DNA of 64,000 bases. Origin: UBA5794 sp963714375. GTDB taxonomy: Bacteria > Actinomycetota > Acidimicrobiia > Spongiisociales > UBA5794. Shown here one piece after another: positions 51,650 to 60,589 of this stretch. The position numbers were made by a program, and so were the translations under genes. The stretch is from contig CAVQOG010000008.1 in the NCBI GenBank assembly GCA_963714375.1, positions 248,001-312,000 on the forward strand. Reading direction: 5' to 3'. The notes beneath the pieces are model-generated. The model had not been told where the DNA came from and made no database searches. It saw nothing but the letters and a program-made list of their open reading frames with translations. How positions within the stretch are numbered: position 1 is the stretch's first letter; every line of letters starts with the position of its first letter.

Positions 51650-53338
51650 CTACGGAAGCGCTGGGTCTGATTCCGGTGTGAAGTCAATGTATTCCCGGAC
51701 CCACCGCACCACGGCCCCGATCGGTCGACCGACATACTCGGACAGGATTTCGGATAGGCGATCCGACGAGGGTGGGACCTCCCAGCCGATGAGCTGCACG
51801 GTCACCGTGTCCTCGCCTACGTCGATCGTGCTGATACGGAGTGGTTTGACCTCATCGTCTGGAAACTCCTCCTTGATCCAGTCATTCACAGCGGCGGAAG
51901 CGTTTCGTAGGTCGTTTGAGCTTCCGACAACACTCTCTGCGGTAAGTGCAAGGGGGATCGAGATCAGGATGACTGCCAGCACGACGAGCGCGAACGACGT
52001 TCGGATACGGTTCCGTCTGTAGTGGAGTCGGCTCCATGAGCCGTACCCCACGATGAGGAACACGATCCCTGCCATCAAGATGATGGCGAACAGGTTGGTG
52101 AGGAACAACAGCGTTGCCCCCGCAGCCTGTGAGAGATCAGAAGCGTGCAGTGTGATTCCGATGACCGAGAGGGGCGGTATCAGGGCGATCGCCACCGCGA
52201 CACCAGGGAGAGCATCGGACGTCTCGGCTTTGGACACGCCGTAGGCCCCCGCAATCCCTGCCGCGATCGCGATCGCAAGGTCGAGAAGCGAAGGAGCTGT
52301 CCGAGAAACGACTTGTCCATTCTCGATGACCTCTGCGATGTTCGGAATGAGCGCACCGAGCATCCAGGAGAATCCGATAGCGCCAACTGATCCCCCGAGG
52401 ACCACGGCAGCTGAGAACAACGCAGCCTGTGTCTTTCCATTGATCAACCCGGCGGAGAGGCCAAGAATTGGTGTCATGAGGGGTGCAACCAGCATCGCCC
52501 CAATGACGACAGCGGTGGAGTCGGTAGCAATTCCAAAGGTCGCAATGGCCGTCGAGAGGGCCATCAGGATTGCGAAACGGGTGACACGCTGGCGGGACTC
52601 GCCCCGGTGGAGGAAGACGATGTCATCGATCCGATCGATGTCCTCGCTGGCCATATCTCTGCTCGCCAGCAGATACGCAATGATCGAGTAGGTGTCTCCA
52701 GGATCGATCGGTTCGTTGTCACCTGATCTGGTCGTCGTGTACCAGATGCCGAGGAGTGCCCGAAGGACGAGGAGGATTGCGACGCCAACGACAGCGGCTG
52801 GAACGGCAGCGGCTGGAATAAGGAGCACCAGTCCGCCGACGGCGATGAGGATGAGGCCGCGCACGAACACCCACATGTTCGCTCCACGCTCGAAACGTCG
52901 ACGAAGTGATCTCCAGAGATCGGCCCCGCCTCTGATGAGGACCACCACACCGAGGATCAGACCGACGACTCTGCGAGTTTCGCTCGGCCAGATCAAGATC
53001 ATGATGCCAGCGCCGATGAGGACGGTGGGCTGGATGTAGGGCTCGAACCCTTCACGCCGCACCACGACACCCACCAGCTCGATGCCTCCGAACACGATCA
53101 GCAGGATCGCGGCGATCTCCTCGAGGTCGAGGAAGTTGCTTGAGTCCGCGGCGAGAATGACGAGAACTGCGACTCCGATGAGGCCCTGCAGCAGAAGCTT
53201 CGCCAGCCCTCTGGATGGCCAGTCGGTTTCGACAAGAGGACTCGGCTTCGCCTCGCTGTCGACGGGAATCGGCTCAAGTTCGCCGGTGATGTCCTCAGCT
53301 CGATCGTTGTCGCCGGTCGGTTGCTTTGTCGTTGCCAC
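51650..53338 (-). CDS. Fused HdeD-like and DUF389 membrane protein
   Basis: A 562-residue membrane protein beginning at GTG 53338. An acidic, likely cytoplasmic leader (~45 residues) precedes an N-terminal part with five or so helices resembling HdeD (DUF308), for example AAILLIVFGGIELVGVVVRR. The C-terminal half is a DUF389 domain (TIGR00341-like) with VVIGAMLVAPLMTPILGLSA, GVSKAETSDALPGVAVAIAL and a soluble tail. DUF389 is of unknown function and is found in actinobacteria. The fusion is not standard for either family. Divergent from the rhodanese gene. Confidence 0.82.
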   Translation of the reverse strand: MATTKQPTGDNDRAEDITGELEPIPVDSEAKPSPLVETDWPSRGLAKLLLQGLIGVAVLVILAADSSNFLDLEEIAAILLIVFGGIELVGVVVRREGFEPYIQPTVLIGAGIMILIWPSETRRVVGLILGVVVLIRGGADLWRSLRRRFERGANMWVFVRGLILIAVGGLVLLIPAAAVPAAVVGVAILLVLRALLGIWYTTTRSGDNEPIDPGDTYSIIAYLLASRDMASEDIDRIDDIVFLHRGESRQRVTRFAILMALSTAIATFGIATDSTAVVIGAMLVAPLMTPILGLSAGLINGKTQAALFSAAVVLGGSVGAIGFSWMLGALIPNIAEVIENGQVVSRTAPSLLDLAIAIAAGIAGAYGVSKAETSDALPGVAVAIALIPPLSVIGITLHASDLSQAAGATLLFLTNLFAIILMAGIVFLIVGYGSWSRLHYRRNRIRTSFALVVLAVILISIPLALTAESVVGSSNDLRNASAAVNDWIKEEFPDDEVKPLRISTIDVGEDTVTVQLIGWEVPPSSDRLSEILSEYVGRPIGAVVRWVREYIDFTPESDPALP

Positions 53339-53420
53339 AGGCGCAATCCTACTGACAGGTGAAACGGTGGGCCGAGGTGACGCGACCAGCAGGAAACAAG
53401 CCGGGTACCCTCGCTCGGTC

Positions 53421-53834
53421 ATGTACGCAGGAGATGTCACACCCGATTCGGCCTACGAGGCGCTCGCAACCGATCCAGACGCGGTCTTGGTGGACGTAAG
53501 AACCCAAACGGAGCTTGTGTACGTAGGCCTTCCGGACCTGAGCGGTATCGGTAAGCGTGTTGTCGTGGTCGAATGGACGACGTATCCCCATGGACGACGA
53601 GACGACACCTTCGTGGACCAACTCGGGGAGGCCGGCCTAGATCCGTCACACCCTGTGTACTTTCTCTGCCGGTCCGGATCACGGTCCCGGGGTGCCGCGA
53701 TTGTCGCGACCGCCGCCGGATACACCCAGGCCTACAACGTCGGATCAGGCTTCGAAGGTTCCGTGGATGAACACGGCCATCGAGGCAACGCCAACGGTTG
53801 GAAGGCGGCAGGTCTCCCATGGCGACAGGGCTAG
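53421..53834 (+). CDS. Rhodanese-like sulfurtransferase domain protein
   Basis: A 137-residue single-domain rhodanese. The active-site loop is YFLCRSGSRS with Cys83, and the N-terminal motif ATDPDAVLVDVRTQTEL fits. The C-terminal part ends with AYNVGSGFEGSVDEHGHRG and WKAAGLPW, typical of the GlpE/PspE group. The protein could transfer sulfur from thiosulfate or persulfide to an acceptor. The ATG lacks a ribosome binding site. Its stop is 5 bp from the convergent metF-like gene. Confidence 0.92.
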   Translation: MYAGDVTPDSAYEALATDPDAVLVDVRTQTELVYVGLPDLSGIGKRVVVVEWTTYPHGRRDDTFVDQLGEAGLDPSHPVYFLCRSGSRSRGAAIVATAAGYTQAYNVGSGFEGSVDEHGHRGNANGWKAAGLPWRQG

Positions 53835-53839
53835 AACCG

Positions 53840-54637
53840 TCATCGACCTGTATCGCTCCATACCAAGGCCGCTTCGTCGACGACTGTGTCAAAACTCAGA
53901 CCCATCAGGATCACGCCCGATACACCGCAGTCCTTTGCAACATCTGCCACCTCTCGTGATGCCTGCCATGCGATGGCGCGTCGTTCGTCTTTCGATGGTG
54001 CGTTGGCCAGTCGATCCTTCAGGCCCTGACCCGCTTTGATCGCTCCGAGGGACTCCATTCGCTTGACCCATTTGGGGCTGAACGGTGGGATTGTCATCAA
54101 GAAGACAGGCGGATCCTCTGGCTGGATGTCGAGCAACCGGACTCTCTCCTCAACGGTGTCGGGGTCGAGGATCGGACCGCAGACCAGGAACTGGGCTCCT
54201 GCATCGATTCGGCTTTGCTTCTGCCATGCCTGGAGCCGCGTCGGCATTCCCACCTCGAAGATGGGGAGATCTTTTTGGAGGTTCCTGAGGTGGCGCACGA
54301 TCTCGTAGTGGTCAGCGAGATGGTCTACCTGGGGCATTGTGTCACCGATCACAACCAGGAACGACGTCACGCCGTTGCCGAGGGCTCCTCGAACCTCTGA
54401 TTCGATTGCAAGGATGTTGCGGTCCCGTGTCGAGACGACCACGGTGGGCGTCACCGAGGGTGTGTCGTGGGTGAGCCGTGCCGAGAACGCATACGGTGAA
54501 ACCCGAATGTTCCCGAACACGTTGTCGGTAATGAGAACGTGATCCCAGGCCCCCTCAAGGAGGAGATGGGACATGTCCGGAAGCTCGGGAGGATTCACCT
54601 CGGCGATCTTGACAAAACGGTCAACCGATGTCAGCAC
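53840..54637 (-). CDS. Methylenetetrahydrofolate reductase-like protein
   Basis: A 265-residue protein starting at GTG 54637, which overlaps the metH stop by 17 bp and has AGGA 6 bp upstream. The N-terminal AEVNPPE, TDNVFG and RVSPYAF segments match the MetF TIM-barrel family (EVNPP-x-TDN-x-SP pattern). Further on TVVVSTRDRNILAIESEVRG and TSFLVVIGD are typical. The protein is slightly shorter than E. coli MetF. It should supply methyl-THF to the coupled methionine synthase. Divergence from standard MetF leaves some doubt about the exact reaction. Confidence 0.85.
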   Translation of the reverse strand: MLTSVDRFVKIAEVNPPELPDMSHLLLEGAWDHVLITDNVFGNIRVSPYAFSARLTHDTPSVTPTVVVSTRDRNILAIESEVRGALGNGVTSFLVVIGDTMPQVDHLADHYEIVRHLRNLQKDLPIFEVGMPTRLQAWQKQSRIDAGAQFLVCGPILDPDTVEERVRLLDIQPEDPPVFLMTIPPFSPKWVKRMESLGAIKAGQGLKDRLANAPSKDERRAIAWQASREVADVAKDCGVSGVILMGLSFDTVVDEAALVWSDTGR

Positions 54638-57600
54638 GTTGATCCTTGGGCTTTCTGGCGACGAAGTACTTGGCTTGTCGATGATGGCAGATGATCGCCG
54701 ATGTCGTTTGCTCCGGCTGGTATTGGTACCCGGTCTCGGGTCCAACCTCGATACCGATTCGGTCCGCATCGAGAAGATCCGCCACGACCATGTTGTCCTC
54801 AAGATCGGGGCACGCCGGATAGCCCCACGAGTACCGACCCCCTTGGAAACCCTGCCGAAACAGCCCATGCATGGTCGGAGCGTCGTGTGCTCCGATGCCG
54901 AGTTCATCCCTCACCCTTGCATGCCAATACTCAGCAAGGGCTTCGGTCATCTCGACGCCGATCCCATGGAGCTTCAGATAGTCCTCGTAGCGGTCCTCGT
55001 TGAACAGTCCCTCCGTTGCTTCCGAGATTGCGGATCCCATAGTCACAATGTGGAACGCAGCGATGTCTGTTGTATCGCTTTCAATGGGGTGGAAGAAATC
55101 GGCGATGCACATCCACGGAGATCCGGTCTGGCGAGGGAACGCGAGGCGGGCCATCTCGACGCTACGGTCTGCATCCGTCCAGATGACGACATCGTTTCCA
55201 TCGGCGTTTGCGTGGAAGAAGCCATAGACAACTTGGGGTTGGAGCAGATGGGCCGACTGCGCGGAAGCGATGCGGGATCGAATCTCAGGGGCGAGACGAT
55301 CCTTGAAGGCATTGTCGCTTTCGTCGGATTCCGGCCGGTACTGCCATTGGTTGCGAAGCAGCGCCGTGGTGTTGAGGTACGGCACGATCGCATCAAGTGG
55401 AACACCCTTGACGACTCGTGATCCGATAAAGGGTGCGGCAGGAACAGGTTCATCTGGCGAGACATCGGGCGAGCGGAGCGGGGCAGGCTCTATGGTCCTT
55501 TCGGTTGAAGGTATTTCTGGGATGAACCGATCCGGCCTTGTCGGCTCTGGGCCATTCCCTGTGATCCATTCCATCGCGGCGAGTCCGGTGAAGGCGTCCT
55601 TGCCGTACACCAGGCGTCCGTTGTAGCGACTCGCAAGGTCCTTCTCGACGTACGACCGTGTCAAGGCGGCACCTCCGAGAAGCACCGGCACGTCTGCAAG
55701 CCCTCTTCTGGTCAGTTCGTCAAGGTTGTCGCGCATGATGAGCGTGCTCTTGACGAGGAGACCGCTCATTCCGATTGCATCCGCATCGTGCTCCTCATAG
55801 GCGTCGATCATGTCAGCGATCGATACCTTGATTCCCAGGTTGTGGACCCGATAGCCGTTGTTGGATAGGATGATGTCAACAAGATTCTTTCCGATGTCGT
55901 GGACGTCGCCCCTCACCGTCGCGAGCACGATGCTTCCCCGGTCTGCAGCATCGACCTTGTCGAGGTGGGGCTCGAGATACCGCACGGCGGTCTTCATGGT
56001 CTGAGCAGATCTGAGGACGAACGGAAGCTGCATCTGTCCTGATCCGAACAAATCACCCACGGTCTTCATCCCAGTAAGGAGGTGGTCATTGATGATGTCG
56101 ATGGCTGCGGTTGCGGTCAGTGCATCATCGAGGTCGGCCTCCAGCCCTACCGCGTTGCCCATCACGATTCGCTTCTCAAGACGTTCGCCGGTGTTGAGAC
56201 CCTCAAGCGGATCGATGATGGCGGTCGACGTTTCTACATCTTCGAACATCGTGAGCAGCGATTCGAGCGGGTCGTAGTCATCGGTCTTGCGGTTGTAGAT
56301 GAGATCGAGGCAGACCTGTCGCTGCTCATCGGAGATCTCAATGAGCTGGGTGATCCGACCGGCATGGATGATCGCGGCATCAAGTCCCGCATCGACACAC
56401 TCGTGGAGAAACACCGAGTTCAGGACACGTCTGGCTGCCGGTTTCAGGCCGAACGAGACATTTGAGACGCCGAGAACGGTTGCGGTACCAGGGAGCTCCT
56501 TCTTGATCCTGCCGATGGCCTCGATGGTTGCAATGGCATCGTTACGGAGGTCGTTGTCTCCGGTCGAGAGTGGGAATGTCAAGGGATCAAAGATCAGGTC
56601 TTCGGATGCGAGCCCGTACTGGTTGGTAGCCAAATCGTGGATGCGGTGCGCAATCTCCATCTTCCACTCGAGGTCGCGCGCCTGACCCCGTTCGTCGATA
56701 AGGAGACAGATGGCCACGGCACCATGCTCCTTGGCAAGGCGCATGACTCTGTCGAAGCGAGATCCCTCGTCACCACCATCTTCAAGATTCGCAGAGTTGA
56801 GTACACAACGGCCACCGATCCTCTCAAGTGCCGCCTGCATCACTGGCGTCTCGGTCGAATCGATGACGATCGGGGCTGTGATCTCGGTGGCAAACCGCCT
56901 GGCAAGAACATCGATGTCGAGCGCCCCGTCCCTCCCGACATAATCGACGCACAGATCAACGAGGTGCGCTCCTTCGGCAACCTGGCCCTCACCGATCGCG
57001 ACGCACGCATCGATGTCCCCCTCGAGCATTGCCTCGCGAAATGCTCGGGAACCGTTTGCGTTGGTGCGCTCGCCAATGATCAGGATCGACGCGTCCTGAT
57101 GGAGCTGCATTGGGGAGTAGGTCGATGACACCGATGGCAGGTGCTCGATTGTTCTGGCTGCAGGTCTGAGCGGACGGAGGCGGTCGATCAGTGTCGCGAT
57201 GTATTCGGGAGTCGTTCCGCAACAACCTCCGACAATTCCGACGCCGTACTCGGTGACGAAGGTCGCGAGATGCTCCGCCATGTCGGCTGCCCCAAGGTCG
57301 TAGTGCATCTCGCCGTCGACTACGGAGGGCAGTCCTGCGTTTGGGATGATGCTGATGGGCAGCGAGGCGTGACGGGCGAGGTACCGAACTGCCTCGTACA
57401 TCTCGACGGGTCCTGTCGCACAGTTCAGACCGATCACATCGGGGCCGAGCGCCTCGATCGAAGCAACTGCTGCACCGATCTCGGTTCCCGGGAGCATTCG
57501 CCCCGTTGTCTCGATTGTCACTTGCGTCTGTAGCGGGACATCGCGCCCCGAGGTTCGCATCGCTCGACGAGCTCCGTTGATAGCAGCCTTGACGGACAGG

Positions 57601-58076
57601 AGATCGAACTGCGTTTCGATGATGAGAAGGTCGACCCCGCCGTCGATCAAGCCTGCGGCCTCGACCTCGTAAGCGTCACGGAGGTCGGCGTAGGAGATCT
57701 GGCCGAGTGTTGGAAACTTCGTTCCGGGTCCGATCGAGCCCGCGACGTAGCGATCCGAGTATCGGTCGGCAGCCGTGCGAGCGATCCCTGCCGCTGCAGC
57801 CGAAATGTCATAGGCCCGATCGGCCAGGCCATACTCTCCCAGCGGGACAGCGAAGGCGCCGAACGTGTTTGTTTCGATTACATCAGCGCCGACATCGAGG
57901 TATGAGGTGTGGAGATCTTCTACGACATCGGGGCGAGTCAGATTGAGCATCTCGTTGCAGCCCTCGAGATCCGGACCGCCGAAGTCCTCAGCAGTGAGGT
58001 TCTGGGACTGGAGCCATGTACCGGTCGCTCCGTCGAACACCACGACACGACGATCGACGAGGTCGAGATACCTCAC
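54621..58076 (-). CDS. metH: Cobalamin-dependent methionine synthase
   Basis: A 1151-residue MetH. The homocysteine domain (1-300) carries the zinc ligands Cys219 (GLNCATG), Cys285 and Cys286 (GGCCGTTP). The folate domain follows (ILIIGERTNANGSRAF). The B12 domain has DVHDIGKNLVDIILSNNGY with the cobalamin-ligating His, and the C-terminal activation domain has EYWHARVRDELG and GYPACPDLEDN. It methylates homocysteine using methyl-THF. Overlaps the metF-like gene by 17 bp. Start is GTG at 58076. No cobalamin or SAM riboswitch was recognised in the 196 bp upstream, which carry a hairpin element. Confidence 0.96.
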   Translation of the reverse strand: MRYLDLVDRRVVVFDGATGTWLQSQNLTAEDFGGPDLEGCNEMLNLTRPDVVEDLHTSYLDVGADVIETNTFGAFAVPLGEYGLADRAYDISAAAAGIARTAADRYSDRYVAGSIGPGTKFPTLGQISYADLRDAYEVEAAGLIDGGVDLLIIETQFDLLSVKAAINGARRAMRTSGRDVPLQTQVTIETTGRMLPGTEIGAAVASIEALGPDVIGLNCATGPVEMYEAVRYLARHASLPISIIPNAGLPSVVDGEMHYDLGAADMAEHLATFVTEYGVGIVGGCCGTTPEYIATLIDRLRPLRPAARTIEHLPSVSSTYSPMQLHQDASILIIGERTNANGSRAFREAMLEGDIDACVAIGEGQVAEGAHLVDLCVDYVGRDGALDIDVLARRFATEITAPIVIDSTETPVMQAALERIGGRCVLNSANLEDGGDEGSRFDRVMRLAKEHGAVAICLLIDERGQARDLEWKMEIAHRIHDLATNQYGLASEDLIFDPLTFPLSTGDNDLRNDAIATIEAIGRIKKELPGTATVLGVSNVSFGLKPAARRVLNSVFLHECVDAGLDAAIIHAGRITQLIEISDEQRQVCLDLIYNRKTDDYDPLESLLTMFEDVETSTAIIDPLEGLNTGERLEKRIVMGNAVGLEADLDDALTATAAIDIINDHLLTGMKTVGDLFGSGQMQLPFVLRSAQTMKTAVRYLEPHLDKVDAADRGSIVLATVRGDVHDIGKNLVDIILSNNGYRVHNLGIKVSIADMIDAYEEHDADAIGMSGLLVKSTLIMRDNLDELTRRGLADVPVLLGGAALTRSYVEKDLASRYNGRLVYGKDAFTGLAAMEWITGNGPEPTRPDRFIPEIPSTERTIEPAPLRSPDVSPDEPVPAAPFIGSRVVKGVPLDAIVPYLNTTALLRNQWQYRPESDESDNAFKDRLAPEIRSRIASAQSAHLLQPQVVYGFFHANADGNDVVIWTDADRSVEMARLAFPRQTGSPWMCIADFFHPIESDTTDIAAFHIVTMGSAISEATEGLFNEDRYEDYLKLHGIGVEMTEALAEYWHARVRDELGIGAHDAPTMHGLFRQGFQGGRYSWGYPACPDLEDNMVVADLLDADRIGIEVGPETGYQYQPEQTTSAIICHHRQAKYFVARKPKDQRADIG

Positions 58077-58181
58077 GTTGCGGTATATCCGTCGCAGGTC
58101 TGACGATGAAGCGGTGTGGATGCCATAGCGACTCCTCTGTCGAAACGGTCACGGTGCCTCAAGCGGACAACCGCTCGTGCT

Positions 58182-58234
58182 CGTTCTGTGGGCGCCAGCC
58201 AACAAAAAGCGCGTGCTGGAACCCTGGGTACGCG
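58182..58234 (+). repeat. Dispersed hairpin element, copy 5
   Basis: CGTTCTGTGGGCGCCAGC ... GTGCTGGAACCCTGGGTACGCG. The arms CCAGC and GCTGG pair with the flanking GGG and CCC around two mismatched bases. It lies 38 bp after the LapA-like gene's stop (minus strand) and in the leader of metH. Confidence 0.8.
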
Positions 58235-58272
58235 ACAACCGTTCGTTCGGTGGCGATCTCGGTGTTTTTGTT

Positions 58273-58527
58273 CTACTGATTCTTCCGCTTGGATCGGCGA
58301 CGGATTGCGGATACTGACCATCCGATGAATGCGCCGAGTGCGCCGGCAATCAGGATGACGGTCCACATCGGCATGTTGGTGTCGAGCCACAGGAAGTTGA
58401 TCTGCGTATCGTGGTTGTTCGACACGATAAAGATCACAAGAACCGTGGCGACGATTCCTGCACCGATGAGCCCAATCGGAAACTCGCTCTGTGGGGCGCC
58501 TTGGTGATCGCCTCCGTTTTCAGCCAT
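58273..58527 (-). CDS. LapA-domain (DUF1049) small membrane protein
   Basis: An 84-residue protein with two membrane helices. The first is PIGLIGAGIVATVLVIFIV and the second is TVILIAGALGAFIGWSVSA; between them lies SNNHDTQINFLWLDTNMPMW, the conserved linker of LapA/DUF1049. The tail is basic (RRRSKRKNQ). In E. coli LapA assists lipopolysaccharide assembly; the actinobacterial role is unknown. It lies upstream of metH on the same strand but is separated from it by a hairpin element. Confidence 0.88.
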   Translation of the reverse strand: MAENGGDHQGAPQSEFPIGLIGAGIVATVLVIFIVSNNHDTQINFLWLDTNMPMWTVILIAGALGAFIGWSVSAIRRRSKRKNQ

Positions 58528-58581
58528 GACATCCCCTTGCTGTGATTAACGAAGGATAGTCCATGGCGATGGGGGCTTCGG

Positions 58582-59739
58582 TCAGCACACTGCCCGAACC
58601 GTCGGGTACGGATTGACTGCGGCTCCACCTCCGGGGTGGAGCTGGAAGTGGAGATGTGGGCTTCCTGCGTTGCCAGAGGATCCCATGTATCCGATGACCT
58701 GGCCCTTGTCGACTCGTTGTCCGTCGACGAGTCCATTGGGGTATCCCTGAAGGTGGGCGTAGTAGTAGCGGTATCCGGCATCGTCGTAGAGGTACACGAC
58801 GATGCCGCCCAAGCTGACGGTCTTCTTCTTGATGTACCCGGCCTGGACTGCCACGAGGGGATGGCCATATCCCGTTGATGAGTACATGTCGGTGCCCTTG
58901 TGCGAACGAGTCCCGCCTGATCGTGAATAGCCCCATGAGTTGATGAAGTTCGAACCGCCCTGTACCGGGCAGACGAAGCCGGGAATAGTCCCTGGTGCGA
59001 GACCTGCAGCGGCACCATGAGCCGCTGTGTATGCAGCCGCTGCCTGTTCCGCTTTGCGCTTGGCCTCAGCAATATCGAAAGCCCGCTGCTCCTCCCGTAC
59101 CGTATCGATAGCGGCCCTGACCTCAGCAGATGCCTCTTCATAGGCTGCGTCGGCTTCCGCATACAGACCCTGCACCTCGACCAGCTTCTCCTCAGCTATG
59201 GCTTCGAGAAGAAGCGCTTCGGCCTCCTGATCGGAAAGATTGACGCGGAGCCGATCGACTTCGCGGTTGAGGGCCGCAAGCTGCCCGAGATCCGACAAAC
59301 CCTGAACTGCTGCCTCATCGAGCAGAATCTGGCTGAGGAGGATGTCCTGGATCGAACCGAGCGCAATCGCCGTTTCCACACCAGAGTTTCCACCACCGGT
59401 GTATGCATCGATGATGAGGGCCTTCGCTCTCTCATCCGCTGCGGCGGCTTCCGCTGCGTACAGCTCGATCTGGTCCCCGAGTTTGTCGATCGTGACGGTC
59501 AGTTCCTCACGCCGAGCATTGATCTCTGTGTACTCGGCGATCGCTACGTCCAGTGCGGCTTTGGCTGTATCCCACCGTTTGAACGCATCCGACTCCTGGG
59601 CCCTGGCCCGTTCGAGGTCGGCTTCGGCCTGATCGACATCTGCCTGGGACTGCGCAGAAGCCGTTGAGGGCAGACCAAAGACTGCTACCGCAAGCATGGC
59701 GGCGGCAATGAGCCGTTTTGATGATGTGTGCCCAGTCAT
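58582..59739 (-). CDS. Secreted LytM/M23 peptidase with coiled-coil
   Basis: A 385-residue secreted protein. The signal peptide (KRLIAAAMLAVAVFGLPSTASA) ends near residue 30. A long coiled coil rich in Ala and Glu runs to about 255 and resembles EnvC/RipA-type regulators. The C-terminal M23 domain carries RSHKGTDMYSS and SPHLHFQLHP, giving the Zn ligands (HxxxD and HxH). It should cut or help cut peptidoglycan cross-links in cell division. An AAGGA lies about 9 bp upstream of the ATG. Confidence 0.92.
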   Translation of the reverse strand: MTGHTSSKRLIAAAMLAVAVFGLPSTASAQSQADVDQAEADLERARAQESDAFKRWDTAKAALDVAIAEYTEINARREELTVTIDKLGDQIELYAAEAAAADERAKALIIDAYTGGGNSGVETAIALGSIQDILLSQILLDEAAVQGLSDLGQLAALNREVDRLRVNLSDQEAEALLLEAIAEEKLVEVQGLYAEADAAYEEASAEVRAAIDTVREEQRAFDIAEAKRKAEQAAAAYTAAHGAAAGLAPGTIPGFVCPVQGGSNFINSWGYSRSGGTRSHKGTDMYSSTGYGHPLVAVQAGYIKKKTVSLGGIVVYLYDDAGYRYYYAHLQGYPNGLVDGQRVDKGQVIGYMGSSGNAGSPHLHFQLHPGGGAAVNPYPTVRAVC

Positions 59740-59922
59740 CGAGATTGTCCTTCGCCGGAACTCCGGTTGTGGTACATCCAAGAACCCTAGGCAGCATCAC
59801 CAGATATCAGAGGACTGATCAGCGGCGACCAACGGACCGCCGATGTAGCCGGTACGGGCGTGGCGCAGGCCAAAGACTCAGGACGACCATGCGTAGGGCA
59901 GTCGCCCAAGTACTCTCCGTCG

Positions 59923-60492
59923 ATGCAACAAACCAATCGGCCCTTCGCGCTCGTACTCCTGACCTCGCTCGCAATCGTCCTCTCAGCCTGTGGATCGGCT
60001 GGCTCAGATACGGACGATTCCGATACGCCCGATGCTGTTTCGCCTACCAGCGTTGCCTCGTCCACAAGCGAACCGAGCCCAGATCAGGGTGGCAGCGGGT
60101 TGACTGCCGAGGAAAATGGGTCGGGACTGGTCAGGGTCGATGGCGTGGAGTATGCCGACTTCGTCGGTGAATGCGCCGTTCATAGGGGTCTCGACCCCGA
60201 AACCTATGAAGCGGTACCGGTCGGTGATCTGTCCGAGGGCGATTTGAGCGTCCTGGTGGCCATCGACAATGTTGCCTCGAATCCGGCTCTTGAAGCCAAC
60301 TTCGTAATCACGGTCGAGCCAAACTTCCGGATGGCTGGTTTCGATGTCGCAGGGATCATCGACAGCATCGCCTACATAGACCCTCCCACCCCCTTCGGCT
60401 CCATCGAACTTGCACGGGTCGCTTTCACCGGAACGACCGACACCGGCATCCCGGTCGTTGCCGAGGTCGTCTGCGAAATCGGCCTGGGCTGA
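59923..60492 (+). CDS. Lipoprotein of unknown function
   Basis: A 189-residue protein from the ATG at 59923. The signal MQQTNRPFALVLLTSLAIVL is followed by SACG, so lipidation of the Cys is expected. The mature protein has a Ser/Thr/Asp linker (~45 residues) and then a domain with YADFVGECAVHRGL and two further Cys likely to form a disulfide. No family was recognised. Divergent from the LytM gene at 59739, convergent with nrdJ. Confidence 0.82.
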   Translation: MQQTNRPFALVLLTSLAIVLSACGSAGSDTDDSDTPDAVSPTSVASSTSEPSPDQGGSGLTAEENGSGLVRVDGVEYADFVGECAVHRGLDPETYEAVPVGDLSEGDLSVLVAIDNVASNPALEANFVITVEPNFRMAGFDVAGIIDSIAYIDPPTPFGSIELARVAFTGTTDTGIPVVAEVVCEIGLG

Positions 60493-60552
60493 TCCTCCGA
60501 TAGCCAGAAAGCTCGCGCCGGGATGATTGCGTCGTCTTGGCGTTGAGCCACG

Positions 60553-60588
60553 GAGCTGTGAGCTGTGAGCTGTCAGTCGTGAGCTCTC
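60553..60588. repeat. Heptad repeat (AGCTGTG)
   Basis: GAGCTGTGAGCTGTGAGCTG then TCAGTCGTGAGCTC: three AGCTGTG units with a 7-bp period, between the lipoprotein stop and the convergent nrdJ stop. Confidence 0.65.
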
Positions 60589-60589
60589 C

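Noticed and set aside
58077..58272. Cobalamin or SAM riboswitch upstream of metH
   Set aside because: I looked for conserved cores of these riboswitches and saw none; the region is explained by a hairpin element and a short leader.
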